Source of the DNA: Microdochium bolleyi
Lineage: Eukaryota > Ascomycota > Sordariomycetes > Xylariales > Microdochiaceae
DNA length: 64,000 bases
Direction of reading: 5' to 3'
Assembly: GCA_001566295.1 (NCBI GenBank)
Contig: KQ964247.1
Location: 186,001 to 250,000, forward strand
Shown here: positions 1-11,002 of the stretch, one piece after another
Numbering within the stretch: position 1 is the first letter of the stretch
How the letters are laid out: each line of letters starts with the position of its first letter
Program-made: the position numbers and the translations under genes
Notes under the pieces: model-generated
Told to the model about the DNA's origin: nothing
Database searches by the model: none
Seen by the model: only the letters and a program-made list of their open reading frames with translations

Positions 1-726
1 GGGCACTCGTGCAAGACGGTCATGAGTACGGTACGCGTGCAAGCAGGTATGACCTGGGTACAAGGTACGGAGTACCTGCTTGTTCGCCCCCCCAAAGCTG
101 CCCAGGCTGATCTCCATCTGCAGGAACAGGATCCGGCGGCAGGAACAGAGCTGCCGATCTGCGTTAGCGTGTGCTGGGCGCCCCTATCTGGGCTCGGCGC
201 CGTTTGGGCCAGCCCTCGCAGCCACTCACAGCCCCGGCGGCGCTACCCCCCGGTCGTGCCTGCCAATCTTGCCCCTGAGCGACTCAATGCAGCCCCGCTC
301 CATGGTCGTTGCTGCCCCCAATCAGCGCCGCTGGTCTCTGTCTGGGCCTGGTCTCCCTTTCCAGGCCAAGGTTCTTGGACGAGTGCCAGCCCTGGAGGTG
401 CTGCAGGGGCCCTCAAGCCTCGACGTATCTCGCCCAGTCCACGGGGGCTATCTTGCCTTGGGTGCCTCACTCGCCGGGCTTTCCTCTCTCTTTCCCATCC
501 CGACAGGTCGACAGCTCCTCAAGCTTCTCGCTACACCTGCGACACTCTCGCTCCCTGACCGCACGACGCTGCTCGTGTCGCTACTGGCACCCTCTGCCAC
601 TCCGATCATTACCATCACCACACGCGCTCGCTCGCGTCCCCATCTTCCCCAGGTCTCCTTCACAGCTGGTCTTGGAGGCTTCCTGCGACACCAGATACCC
701 ACAATCCTTGACACAACATCGCAACA
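1..726. other. Intergenic / promoter of the Crh gene
   Basis: No gene is supported here. Open frames on both strands lack recognisable protein features. The last 250 bases are pyrimidine-rich (many ctct/cccc stretches), which is typical of a fungal 5' leader before the start at 727. Confidence 0.6.
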
Positions 727-2421
727 ATGCTGCCCTCATTACGCCTTACCGCGGCCGCGGCTTTGCTCGCCACGCTGCTGCCGTCCACGGCCCTGGCCCA
801 GCTTCACAGTGACTGCAACCCCATCAAGGGCGACAAGTGCAAGCCCAATCCCGCGTTCGGCACCCAGCATGACTTCACCTTCAACCAGTCCCAGCCCACC
901 GGCATGTTCATCAGCAAGGCCGGCATGCCCACCTTCGATGCCACCACGGGCGGCGCTTTCACCATCAAGTCCCAGGGCCAGTCCGTCACCTACGTCACCA
1001 GCTTCTACTTCTTCTTTGGTCGCACCGAGGTCATCATGAAGGCTGCCGCCGGCCGCGGCATCGTCAGCTCCATTGTCTGGATGAGCGACGTCCTCGACGA
1101 GGTCGACTGGGAGTTCATCGGCGGCAGGGACAACTACGTCCTCACAAACTATTTTGGCAAGGGCGAGCCCCACTGGACCAACGGCGGCAACCTCACCATC
1201 CCCGGCAACATCCAGACCGAGTGGCACAACTACACCAACGTCTGGACAAAGGACAAGCTCGAGTGGTGGCTCGATGGCAGCCTCATCCGCACCCTCACCC
1301 CCAAGGAGGCCAACAACACCCGCAACTACCCCCAGACCCCGATGCAGCTGTCTCTCGGTATCTGGTCCGGAGGTGACACCAAGATGAACCCACCGGGCAC
1401 TGTCGAGTGGGCTGGTGGCGAGACCGACTTCTCCAAGGCCCCCTTTACCATGTATGTCAAGTCGGCCCGGGTGGAGGACTACTCGGCCGGCAAGGAGTAC
1501 ACGTACGGCGACAACTCGGGCAGCTGGCAGAGCATCCGCATCGCGACGTAAGTTGACCGTCATTTCTGGTCACCATTACTGCTTGTTGCGAGATACTAAC
1601 TTGAGAATGACAGGGGCAATTCGACCGCCTTTGAAACCCTCAACACGCCGCCGGAGAAGACCATGGCCGACAAGTGGAATGAGCTGCCCTCGGGCGCCAA
1701 GACGGGCATCTACGCCGCTGCGGGTGGTGTGGGTGCCATTGGTCTGGTAGCCTTCCTTTGGTTCTGTATGAGGAAGCGCAGCCAGGGCCAGAAGGAGGCT
1801 GCCGCGGCCGCCGCCAAGGACGAGCAGGAGCGCATGGAACTCGAGCGCTGGAAGAAGGAGGGCAAGAACCCCGACGCCCTCGCCTTCGATGGCGCTGATG
1901 CCGCTTCCGCTGCCAAGGGCTCCAATGTGTCAGCCATGTACTCCGTCCCACGCGGTCCCGATTCTCCCCCGGGAAGCTCCGCCGGCCCGCCTGCAGGCGC
2001 ATGGGATGCCACCGCCGGTGGCGGTACTGGCGTCGCGGCCGCCGGTTATGCTCCTAGTGGGCCTCTGCGGCAACAGAGCTTTGGTCCCAGCAGCCCCATG
2101 CAGCCGCCCCAGAACGGCAGCTACGCACCCGTCAGATCGCAGAGCCCCGGCATGGCGCCCGGCTTCCCTCTGCCAGGCTCGCCTGCGCAGGCTCCAGCCC
2201 GCATCGGGTCGCCGGCCATGCAGGGCTATGGGCAACCCAACCGGATGTACAGCCCTGGTCCCGGCGGCGCGCCTCCTCGCAGTATGACCGCTTCGCCTGG
2301 TGGCAACCACAACTACGGCGGCGCTCCAGTGCGGAGCCACACCGCGTCTCCCGGGGGCTTCGGCGGCTATGACGGGAACGGCGGCAACGGCGGCAACGGC
2401 GGTGGCTACTACCGGGGTTGA
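727..2421 (+). CDS. Crh-type GH16 chitin-glucan transglycosylase, membrane anchored
   Basis: Two exons, 727-1547 and 1614-2421, give 542 aa. The intron has a GTAAGT donor, a TACTAAC branch point and a CAG acceptor. Residues 1-24 form a signal peptide. The GH16 domain follows, with the catalytic box DEVDWEF: E125 as nucleophile, D127, and E129 as acid/base. Crh enzymes cut chitin and re-link it to beta-1,3/1,6-glucan in the cell wall. Exon 2 encodes a hydrophobic segment (GIYAAAGGVGAIGLVAFLWF), basic residues (MRKRSQGQK), then a long Pro/Gly/Ser-rich tail ending in GGNGG repeats. I see no CBM18 chitin-binding module. The anchor looks like a true transmembrane helix with a cytoplasmic tail, whereas many Crh proteins end in a GPI signal. 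Family call is firm; the natural acceptor is inferred. Confidence 0.92.
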
Positions 2422-3079
2422 TCATCCAGCATCGGGCGTTTGCCACCATGCCAGCTTGGATCTAGTTGATTTTGCAAACTTCCCTTGAGTTGGGCGTTGG
2501 AATACACGTTGCTTTGCTTACTCTCTGTCAGTTTAGACATATATTCTGTAACTAGCTCGAAGATGTCGTTCTGTCTGGCGCAAGGCGACTACCATTGTTT
2601 CGTTCGTATAGAAGGGTCTTACCCCGAACAAGGACTTCTTCCCGGCACATTCACTTCATGTAGATAATTGCTTGCTCGCTCTTATCAGAGAATATATACC
2701 CGTGCACACGTTTCCGTAAACCCGCGTCACCACTGGCCCCTTGGCTGTCTTTGACAGGTGAAAGAATAGGCTAGCAAGAAATGTAAATTCCGTGGTGTGT
2801 GGAATTGACTCTCGGCTCCCAGTAGATGTTCTGCCCAGAGACCAGCCCACTACCACCGTCACGTTACCGCGGAGTTCATGACAACCACGACTACTTCATG
2901 GCAAAGTTTGGGCTGTTTTCTGTACGATATCTGTCTTGTTCTGGGTATTCATCCCACCTCCACCTTGTTCTTCCCCTGATTTTCCATTCCATGTATATAC
3001 ACCCTCTTTGCCCCGTCCTCAGTCACAAACCCCTAACGAGAAACCGTTTATTTTTATATTATTTTAGCTTCGTTAGAAT
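2422..3079. other. Convergent 3' spacer
   Basis: Between the stop of the Crh gene and the stop of the methylisocitrate lyase gene. AT-richer than the flanking genes. It should hold both 3' UTRs. No coding feature seen. Confidence 0.6.
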
Positions 3080-4903
3080 TCAGTGGAATTGCCCCTCCGT
3101 GTTGCCCTCGCCCATGCTCTTGCTGCCGCTGCTGCCGCTCTGGATGGCGCCGAGGATGCCGTCGATGTAGCTGGCGCCGCTCCACTTCTGGTGCGTGAGC
3201 ACGTCGCAGCCGAGCTCCTTCTCGCGGCGCTGCACGAGGTTGACGTACGCGAGCATGCCGTCCTTCTTGAACTCCTTGCTCAGCTCGTTGGTGATGGTCG
3301 CCGTGCTGTGGATCCCCGCGAGCGAGATGAGCTGCAGCACAAAACCTTCCCTGCCGAGGTCCCAGATGAACGACTTTAGCGTCTCGTCCGTGAACCCGTG
3401 CGCCATCCAGTTGAACGACGGCGAGAGGTTATATACCAGGCCCTTGCCCGGGTGCGCGGCCCGGACGGCCCGCGCGAGCTTGGCGGCCACCTCGACGTTC
3501 GGGTCGCCCGTCTCGACCCACAGCAGGTCCGCATAGGGACCGAACGCGATTGCGCGCTTCGTCGCCGCGGGCATGCCCGCGCGGAAGTGGTAGAACCCTT
3601 CGCGCGTGCGCGGGATGTCCCAGTCAAAGTAGATTGGGGTGGTGGCGTGCTGGTTCGCGAGCGCGCGGCGCTTGGCGATGCCCGTGTCCGGCGCGGCGGC
3701 CACGGCCGAGAGGTACGCGTCGATCTTGGCCTGGGATACGCCCTGGGCCTGGAGCTGCTCGACGGTGGCCTCGTCAAAGGTGACGAGCTTGGTCTTTTTC
3801 ACCCACGCGGCCTCGAAGGCGTCGATCTCGGGCCCCGGAGCGCCCGCGGCCTCCATCTCCTGCAGCGTCTCGGCGAGGGGCGCGCCGATGGACGGGTCGG
3901 CCACGCCGAGGATGAACTCGTGGTCGCGCACGTCGACGGCGCTCGAGATGAGCTTGCCGCTCTCCGAGTCGGTGCGGGCGAGGACGAGGTTCTCGGCGCC
4001 CATGACGTCCCACTGGAACCGGGCCGCGTTGAGGCGGTTGATGTGCTCGCCCGTGGGGACGAGGACTTTCCCCGCCAGGTGCCCGCACTTCTTGCCGCCG
4101 TGGAGCTGGTCCTCAAAGTGCACGGCCGCGGCGCCGTTCTCCGCAAAGAGCTTGGCCAGTTTGAGCACGGCGCTGAGCCCGCCGTGGCCAGTGTCGCCGT
4201 CGGCGACGATGGGGCGGAAGTAGTCGACGTAAGGGGTGCTGGCGCGCTGCTCGGGCGTCATCTTGCGCCGCAGGTCCCACTGCTTGCGGTCGTGCATGGA
4301 CTGGGCCTTGTGCAGGCGCTGGACCTGGTTCGGGACAGTGTTGTACGGGTAGTCGCCAAAGTCGGGCGAGACCTCGTTGGTGGTGGTGAGCACGGCGGAG
4401 CAGGCCCAGCCCGAGACGTATAGGACCTCCTGGTTGGGCGCCTGCTGGGTCATCTGGACGGGGTCGATGGCGCCCATGGTGTGGATGGGCTCGCCCCGCG
4501 ACGACTTGTCCTTGATGAGGTTGAAGAGCTTGCGGGCGGCGACGGAGGACGGGTAGTTTTGCAGCTGGGAGCCGCGCTTGGAGACGACGTCGGCGGCCGT
4601 GTAGGGCCGCTTGATGCCCTCGTAGCGTGGCGAGGCCCACCACGCCTCGACGTCCTTGATCTGCTGCTCGTAGAGGGCGTCCTCGGCGGCGCCGGCCTTG
4701 TCGGCCTCCGGGAGCAGCTGGAAGGCGTCGGACGGGAGCACCGTCGACACGGGCGGGTTGACTGGCGGGAGGCCGCTCATCCTGGCGGCCGTCGTGGACA
4801 GGGCTCTTCTGATGGCTGCCCTGGGGGCGGCAGCGAAGGGTGCTCTGGTGGTGATCGAGGCGGGGGCCCGTCGGGGGACGTGCGGGATCGCCCGGCGAAG
4901 CAT
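3080..4903 (-). CDS. mclA: 2-methylisocitrate lyase, mitochondrial
   Basis: Single exon, 607 aa. It belongs to the isocitrate lyase family and carries the signature KKCGH at residues 271-275, with C273 as catalytic base. The N-terminus (MLRRAIPHVPRRAP..., Arg/Ala-rich, no acidic residue for about 45 aa) is a mitochondrial presequence. That points to 2-methylisocitrate lyase, which splits 2-methylisocitrate into pyruvate and succinate in the methylcitrate cycle. Glyoxylate-cycle isocitrate lyase is shorter at the N-terminus and peroxisomal. The reading frame stays open upstream to 5332, but the ATG at 4903 gives the presequence and the usual family length of about 600 aa. It is transcribed away from the methylcitrate-synthase-like gene at 5825. 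Plain isocitrate lyase is the alternative, less likely for the targeting reason. Confidence 0.88.
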   Translation of the reverse strand: MLRRAIPHVPRRAPASITTRAPFAAAPRAAIRRALSTTAARMSGLPPVNPPVSTVLPSDAFQLLPEADKAGAAEDALYEQQIKDVEAWWASPRYEGIKRPYTAADVVSKRGSQLQNYPSSVAARKLFNLIKDKSSRGEPIHTMGAIDPVQMTQQAPNQEVLYVSGWACSAVLTTTNEVSPDFGDYPYNTVPNQVQRLHKAQSMHDRKQWDLRRKMTPEQRASTPYVDYFRPIVADGDTGHGGLSAVLKLAKLFAENGAAAVHFEDQLHGGKKCGHLAGKVLVPTGEHINRLNAARFQWDVMGAENLVLARTDSESGKLISSAVDVRDHEFILGVADPSIGAPLAETLQEMEAAGAPGPEIDAFEAAWVKKTKLVTFDEATVEQLQAQGVSQAKIDAYLSAVAAAPDTGIAKRRALANQHATTPIYFDWDIPRTREGFYHFRAGMPAATKRAIAFGPYADLLWVETGDPNVEVAAKLARAVRAAHPGKGLVYNLSPSFNWMAHGFTDETLKSFIWDLGREGFVLQLISLAGIHSTATITNELSKEFKKDGMLAYVNLVQRREKELGCDVLTHQKWSGASYIDGILGAIQSGSSGSKSMGEGNTEGQFH

Positions 4904-5824
4904 GTTCGCGAGATTGTGTCGGGGAGATTCACTGCTGTGGACCTGTGGACGCTTGGCTGGGGAAGTGAAGCAGAAGAAAGATGTGCTGTGGGATAAATCG
5001 AGGCTGGCCGGGATGATGGACAAGAAGTGTCTGTGAGCAGGCCGAAGGCCGGCCAGGGACGGCGGGCGGAGCGGAGCATCGGGCCCGCCTGGGGTGCCAA
5101 TCGCCGATAAGCCGAGCCAGCGCTGACATAAGGCCCGGGGCAGCGGCGAGCAGGCACAAAAAAAAACAGGCAGACGGTGGGGGAGAGGCCGGGGTAAACG
5201 GCAGGCGGGCTTGAGCCTAGGTAAAAAGCAGCTGCCCGCTGGGAAATGCTTTGCCGATTGGCTGCTGGCTGCATTGCTGCGCCTTGGGGTCCGCTCCAGG
5301 ACAGTCCTGGCATGACGATAGAGACTGGTCATGCCGTGTGAGGACAGAGACAGCCTTCTAGTTCTCGCTGCTCGACATCAAGCACCGGCGACAATCAACA
5401 AAGACAGTCTTGTCTTGTCTTCTATTGGCCCTGAGGCACACTGATGAAAGAGAGAGAGGCAGAGAGAGAGACAGACAGAGGCAGCCCCACCCGGCCCATG
5501 GATGGATGCGGGTTCCCTCGGTTCATGCGGGGAAGCGACCCCACCTCGTGCCGCACGCTGCTGCTTCCCCCAAACACGGCCAGCCGCCGGCCCTCTGCGC
5601 TGTGTCCAAGCCGACGGGCAGCCGGATCTCTCGACAGTCGTCACTTGTCCTCGGCCTTCCGGGCAAAACCAAAACTCTCCCCTCCTCCAACTCCCTCTTC
5701 TACTTGCTCCCCCTCCACAATTCCGTCCATTGGCCATTGCTACCAACGCGGACTGGTTCCTGCTTCCTCTGGACAGCTCTCTCTCCCTTCAGCCTCCCCA
5801 TCCCTGCTCTAGGTCGTCTTCACA
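4904..5824. promoter_or_regulatory. Shared divergent promoter of mclA and the methylcitrate synthase gene
   Basis: This is 921 bp between two head-to-head starts. Visible candidates are an inverted CCAAT box (attgg) at 5257-5261 and another at 5729-5733, a GATAAG at 5105-5110, and a CreA-like gtgggg near 5178-5183. CT-rich leader sequence precedes 5825. Sites are matched by eye to consensus only, so individual sites are weak. The arrangement itself is certain. Confidence 0.5.
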
Positions 5825-7323
5825 ATGGCCATGAACGTCAGAACATCCACACGCGCCTTTGGCGCCCTGCGTGTAAGTTGCACAATCAGAAAGAGCTTGG
5901 AGTGGTTGCCTGCCAGAACCACAATGCTGACTCCTGTTGCCCACAACAGCAACGGGCGCCTGCCGCCTTCGCGGCCCAGGTCCGCAGCTACTCCTCCGCC
6001 GAGCCCAGCCTCAAGGAGACCCTCAAGGAGGCCATCCCCGCCAAGCGCGAGCTCTTCAAGAAGGTCAAGGCCCACGGCAGCAAGGTCATCGGCGAGGTCA
6101 AGGTCGAGAACACCATCGGCGGCATGAGAGGCCTCAAGGCCATGGTCTGGGAGGGCTCCGTCCTCGACGCCAACGAGGGCATCCGCTTCCACGGCCGCAC
6201 CATCAAGGACTGCCAGAAGGAGCTACCCAAGGGCAAGACGGGCACCGAGATGCTCCCCGAGGCCATGTTCTGGCTGCTCCTCACCGGCCAGGTCCCCTCC
6301 ACAAACCAGGTCCGCCAGTTCTCCCGCGAGCTCGCCGAGCAGGCCCAGCTGCCCGAGTTCGTCAACAAGATGCTCGACAACTTCCCCAAGGACCTCCACC
6401 CCATGACCCAGTTCGCCATGGCCGTCAGCGCCCTCAACTACACCTCAAAGTTCGCAAAGGCCTACGAGGCCGGCCTCAACAAGGCCGACTACTGGGAGCC
6501 CACCTTTGACGACTCCATCTCTCTCCTCGCCAAGCTGCCCACCATCGCCGCAAAGATCTACCAGAACTCGTACAAGGGCGGCGGCGCCCTCCCCGCCGAC
6601 GTCGACCTCGAGCAGGACTGGTCCTACAACTTTGCCGCCATGCTCGGCAAGGCCGGCAAGGAGAACGAGAACTTCCAGGACCTCCTCCGCCTCTACCTCG
6701 CCCTCCACGGCGACCACGAGGGCGGCAACGTCTCCGCCCACGCCACCCACCTGGTCGGCAGCGCCCTCAGCGACCCCTTCCTCAGCTACAGTGCCGGCCT
6801 CCAGGGCCTGGCCGGACCCCTCCACGGCCTCGCCGCCCAGGAGGTCCTCCGCTGGATCATCCAGATGAAGGAGGCCATCCCCGACAACTACGGCGAGAAG
6901 GAGGTCCACGACTACCTCTGGTCCACGCTCAACTCGGGCCGCGTCGTGCCCGGCTACGGCCACGCCGTCCTGCGCAAGCCCGACCCCCGCTTCGAGGCTC
7001 TGATGGACTACGCCTCCGCCCGCCCCGAGATCGCCCAGGACCCCGTCTTCAAGCTCGTCAAGCTCAACTCCGAGGTCGCCCCCGAGGTCCTCAAGAAGCA
7101 CGGCAAGACCAAGAACCCGTACCCCAATGTCGACTCCAGCTCGGGCGTGCTCTTCCACCACTACGGCTTCCACGAGACCCTCTACTACACAGCCACCTTC
7201 GGTGTCTCGAGAGGTCTCGGCCCCCTGGCCCAGCTCATCTGGGACCGCGCCCTGGGCCTGCCCATCGAGCGCCCCAAGTCCATCAACCTCGAGGGTCTCC
7301 TCAAGCAGGCCGAGTCCGCCTAA
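5825..7323 (+). CDS. mcsA: 2-methylcitrate synthase (citrate synthase family), mitochondrial
   Basis: Exons 5825-5872 and 5950-7323 give 473 aa. The 16-codon first exon (MAMNVRTSTRAFGALR) is part of an Arg/Ser/Ala mitochondrial presequence. Citrate-synthase catalytic residues are present: H308 (GPLHGLAAQ), H354 (PGYGHAVLR) and D411 (YPNVDSSSG). The family condenses an acyl-CoA with oxaloacetate. Segments such as GGMRGLKAMVWEGSVLD, TGTEMLPEAMFWLLLTGQVP and NKADYWEPTFDDSI recall fungal 2-methylcitrate synthases more than the housekeeping citrate synthase. The divergent 2-methylisocitrate lyase neighbour supports this. Methylcitrate synthases also accept acetyl-CoA, so sequence cannot exclude a mixed role. 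Ordinary citrate synthase is the main alternative. Confidence 0.8.
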
Positions 7324-7878
7324 GCAGCTGAGAGAGAGTCAAGAGGGAGAAGTGCAAAGCGGAAGAAAAGACTAGATACCATTGTTTAGACAAGACAAAG
7401 GGGAAAAGTGATGGTGGCCATGGATGCTTGCTCGGGCATGCTCTTGTATATAGCAGGTAGACGGCCGTCTCGTTTCTCCCCAAGTTGAGAAACGCCACGT
7501 TCAAATCAGACTGAAATATTCAACAAAAACAAAATTAAATGGGGGTGTACATGGATAAGAATCGACCACGAACTGGGCTTCCTTCACATGCCGAGGCATC
7601 AACTAGAATATTACACATAGAATGACATGCGGGCAGGCTCAGTAGGTACACAATAGTCTGGAGATCACGCGGACAATTTCGTATATATCAATCGACGACC
7701 AGTCGCGCCGGCGCTATTTTCAGGAGTGACACTTCATATTCCCATCAAAGCAGGAACGCACAACGTCAGGACAATTAACTAAGACCGACTGTCGCCGATC
7801 TGGTCAACACCAGCTTGAGATCGTGCGGTCGTGTATATCATTAATCTGTTCACGCTTTCTGTCGACAGCGACCCCTGC
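7324..7878. other. Convergent 3' spacer
   Basis: AT-rich sequence between the methylcitrate synthase stop and the glutamine-synthetase-like stop, presumably both 3' UTRs. A gttcaaatc at about 7500-7508 resembles a tRNA B box but has no pairing flanks. Nothing else seen. Confidence 0.6.
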
Positions 7879-9388
7879 CTACGCCGTCTCAATGTACCGC
7901 TTGAGCTCCCAGTCCGTGACGGCCTCGTCCCAGAGGCGGATCTCGTGCTCGCGCGTGCCGCCGTAGTGGTCGACAAAGTCGTCCCCAAACACCTCTCGCG
8001 CGATGCTGTCCTTGCGCATGAACCGCTCCGTCGCCTCGCGGAGGTTCCGCGCGAGCCGCACCCCGCCGTCGCCTGCGCCGCCCACGTCCTCGCCCTTGCC
8101 CAGCGGGGGAATGGGGATCTCGAGCTTCTTCTCGACGCCACGCCAGCCGAGACCCAGGATCGCGGCCATGATGTAAGACGAGTTGGCGTCGGCGCCGGGT
8201 ACGCGCACTTCGAAGCGCGTGGCGCCAGGCTTGGACGTCGGCGGCGCGATGATGCGGATCGATGCGGCGCGGTGCTCGAGGCCCCACGAGACCGTCACGG
8301 GCGCCCAGAAGTTCTCGACCAGGCGCTTGTAGCTGTTCACGTTGGGAGCGAGCATGGGCATGATGTCGGGCAGGCCTTCGAGGATGCCGGCGAGGAAGTG
8401 CCGTCCGATGTCGCTGAGGTACTCGATGTCGGTGTATTTCGCGTCGGAGTCCTTGGTCTCGCGAGCAAAGAGGTTCTTGCCGTCCTTGTCAACAATAGAG
8501 ACGTGGGTGTGCCCGCTGTTGCCCGGCAGGCCCTGCTTGGGCTTGGCCATGAAGCATGGAATGATGTCGTACTTGGCGGCGACGCACTTGACGACGTACT
8601 TGAACAGTGTCGCGCGATCGGCCATCTCGGCGATCTCGCCGAACTCGAGTGCAGCCTCGTAGACGCCAGGACCGCTTTCCGTGTGCCAGCCCTCAATGTC
8701 GCACTTAAACTTGGCGCACGAGTTGAAGATGTCGTAGTAGTAGTCCTTGTTCTGGAACGGCCGTGTCACGCTGTAGCCGAACATGCCCTCAGTAAGCGGT
8801 GGCAGGGCTTGCGCAGGGTTGTCGCGGAGAAAGACGGCCGGCGACTCTGACGCTGGCGTCTTGAACTGGAAGAACTCGAACTCGGCTGCACGCGAGCAGA
8901 ACGCATTCAGGTTAGTGATTGAACAGCTGGCCAAGGAGGGGCCGTAACATCAAAGACGCACCTCCGGCCATGGCCCCATAGCCCTGCTTCTTGAGCTTAT
9001 CCAGCTGGACCTTGAGGAGCCCACGCGGGCAGGCGCTGATGGGCTCGGTGGTATCGGGGTCATAGAAGCTAACGAGGAAGAAGGGAACATTGTCCTCCCA
9101 AGGTATCCTGCGGAAGGAGGACAGGTCGGGGATGGCGAGGAGATCGCGATAGCCGTTCTCCTTGTTGCTGATGCCGAGCTCGCGGAAGTAGGTCTGGTCA
9201 TGCTGGTCCCAGCCGAAAATGACAGAGCAAAAGCCAAAGCCGGACTTTGCGATGGAGAGGAACTTCTTCTTGGAGACGAGCTTGCCGCGCAGCTGGCCAT
9301 CGGCGTCGATGCCGGCAAGCTTGACGCCGAGGTCGTCCTTGAGGATCTCGGGCAGGTTCTCGACCGTGACCTCTGTGGGAGGTGCCAT
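7879..9388 (-). CDS. Class I-like glutamine synthetase family protein
   Basis: Exons 9388-8962 and 8885-7879 (GTGCGT donor, TGCAG acceptor) give 477 aa. The first about 115 residues look like the GS beta-grasp domain. The catalytic domain opens with GAEFEFFQF (metal-binding Glu region) and continues with NSGHTHVSI, HRAASIRI and FEVRVPGADANSSYIMAA, matching ATP/metal and substrate loops of GS-I-type enzymes. These ligate ammonia or an amine to the gamma-carboxyl of glutamate. The assimilatory fungal GS is a shorter type II protein, so this is more likely a specialised gamma-glutamyl ligase or FluG-like catalytic domain. The FluG amidohydrolase half is absent. Substrate unknown. It shares a 1.6 kb upstream region with the SDR gene at 11003. 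Confidence 0.85.
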
Positions 9389-11002
9389 TTTGGTATCACT
9401 GATCGTCGTGAGGGAAATGAAGAGGTGACACGGGCGGAAGCACGGGGGCTGACTGTCGACGCGTAGGTACAGCAGCGGGGAGAAGAGGTGGCTGGAAGCA
9501 CTGGCGTGTCTTATCGGCCGGTGCGGAGGGGAGGGCGGCGTGCTCATGGACCAAGGCAGGGTCGGTGTCGCTGTCGCTGTCGTGCAGTGGTGTGCCCCGC
9601 GACGTCATCACATCGCGATAAGCCTCGTGTCCCCCCGCCGACAAAGGTGCACTGCGCTGCATTGCTGGCAGCAGGCTGGCCGGGGCTAGCACCCCGCTAT
9701 CTTCGGCTTGTGCCTGGCACTACCGTGATTGCATGCCATGCCAATGCTGCCATCCTCCAGGGGTCGGCGATCAATCCGGCCGAGGTTCAGAGGCATCGTC
9801 CAAGCCAAGGAAGAAGATTTGCGAATACCTACGCTCGCAGGTAGCTGGTCAAGTCCAGTTGACACTGTCGACTTGGGAAGGAGCACGATGGATGCAGCTT
9901 CCCGCCGCAGACGACGACGATAAGGCGATAAGGCACAGCTCGCATCGTCCACTGTTCTCTGCACGAATCCTGCCTCTCGTCATCCGCACTTCTCCATTCT
10001 GCTTCACCCTCACCATCCGTGGATGGCTTGGATCACCACGCCTTCGACAACATGCACGGGCGCTGTCACCGACGTCTCCCACCCTAGCTGACTCGGACTC
10101 GGTCCTCGCCATCCGCGGATCAGCCCCTCGTCTCCGCTCCTCGATGTATCGCGGCGACTCATGACTCCACGTGCCGCCCACAGGCCCGCCTCACGTTACG
10201 TACTGGCAACCCGACACCGCGGACCGACAGCATGGATCCTGCTCGTGACTCTCCCCTCGCAGGTTGAGACAGGGCGTTGACGGAGACAGCCCGTCACAGC
10301 GTACGGATTGGCAAATTCAGACGAACCCTTGTAGCTCGGAGGCAAGCCTCGAGTCTGGACCCTGCGGCAACGCAAGAGACATTCGCCAATCGAGCATGGG
10401 GAAAAGTCACAGCTGAATCCACGATGTGACACCTCATGGATGACGGCGGTGAGGCAAGCCCACGCCATGAATACCTAAGGCCAGGGGCGCGGGAGGAAGC
10501 CATCTTCCGCACGACTCGACGTGGTCTTGACTAAGGACATGGCCCCCCTAGCGCGTTCGAGAACCCCCGGCTGGTCCGTTGTCGGCATCCGCGGGGTGTG
10601 TGCGCCCCCTCCGCCTGCCGCTGATAAGGGTCCAGGCGCGCCGGCTGCGGCATCGTCAACTCGGCACCACCCAGACAGCGTGTCCCGAGCTCTTATCAGC
10701 CCTCCCACATGACTTGACAGCCTGCCCCGTCGCCACCTCGCGAGCCTGCCGTCATCCCCTCCCCGGTGCTGTCATCTTTTCTCTCGACCATCTTCTCTGA
10801 AACAACAAGTTGTCCCCTCTTGGTGCTTCTCTTGCGCCAGCTTGCTGAATCACTTACACACACCACCTCGTGTTCGACCTCGTCCTTCCACTGCTCCCAC
10901 AGCTTGACGGAATAAGCAGGAGCAGGCAAGACCCCAGCTCTCCTGACCGACACTCCTAACCAGTACTCCCGACCAAAGCCGACCGATCACCAGATCACCA
11001 CA
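9389..11002. other. Divergent intergenic region, GS-like gene / SDR
   Basis: 1.6 kb between two divergent starts. Several open frames occur, but none has codon use or motifs I recognise. CT-rich sequence just before 11003 fits a leader. An ATACCTAAGG element lies at 10471-10480. Confidence 0.5.

Noticed and set aside
739..1563. 274-codon minus-strand frame opposite the Crh gene
   Set aside because: Antisense shadow caused by strong codon bias; the plus strand carries the GH16 motifs and splice sites.
3398..4423. 341-codon plus-strand frame inside the methylisocitrate lyase gene
   Set aside because: Antisense shadow rich in V/G/R/D typical of reversed GC-biased codons.
4904..5332. N-terminal extension of the methylisocitrate lyase frame
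   Set aside because: The frame is open but the sequence is low-complexity, and the ATG at 4903 gives a proper presequence and normal length.
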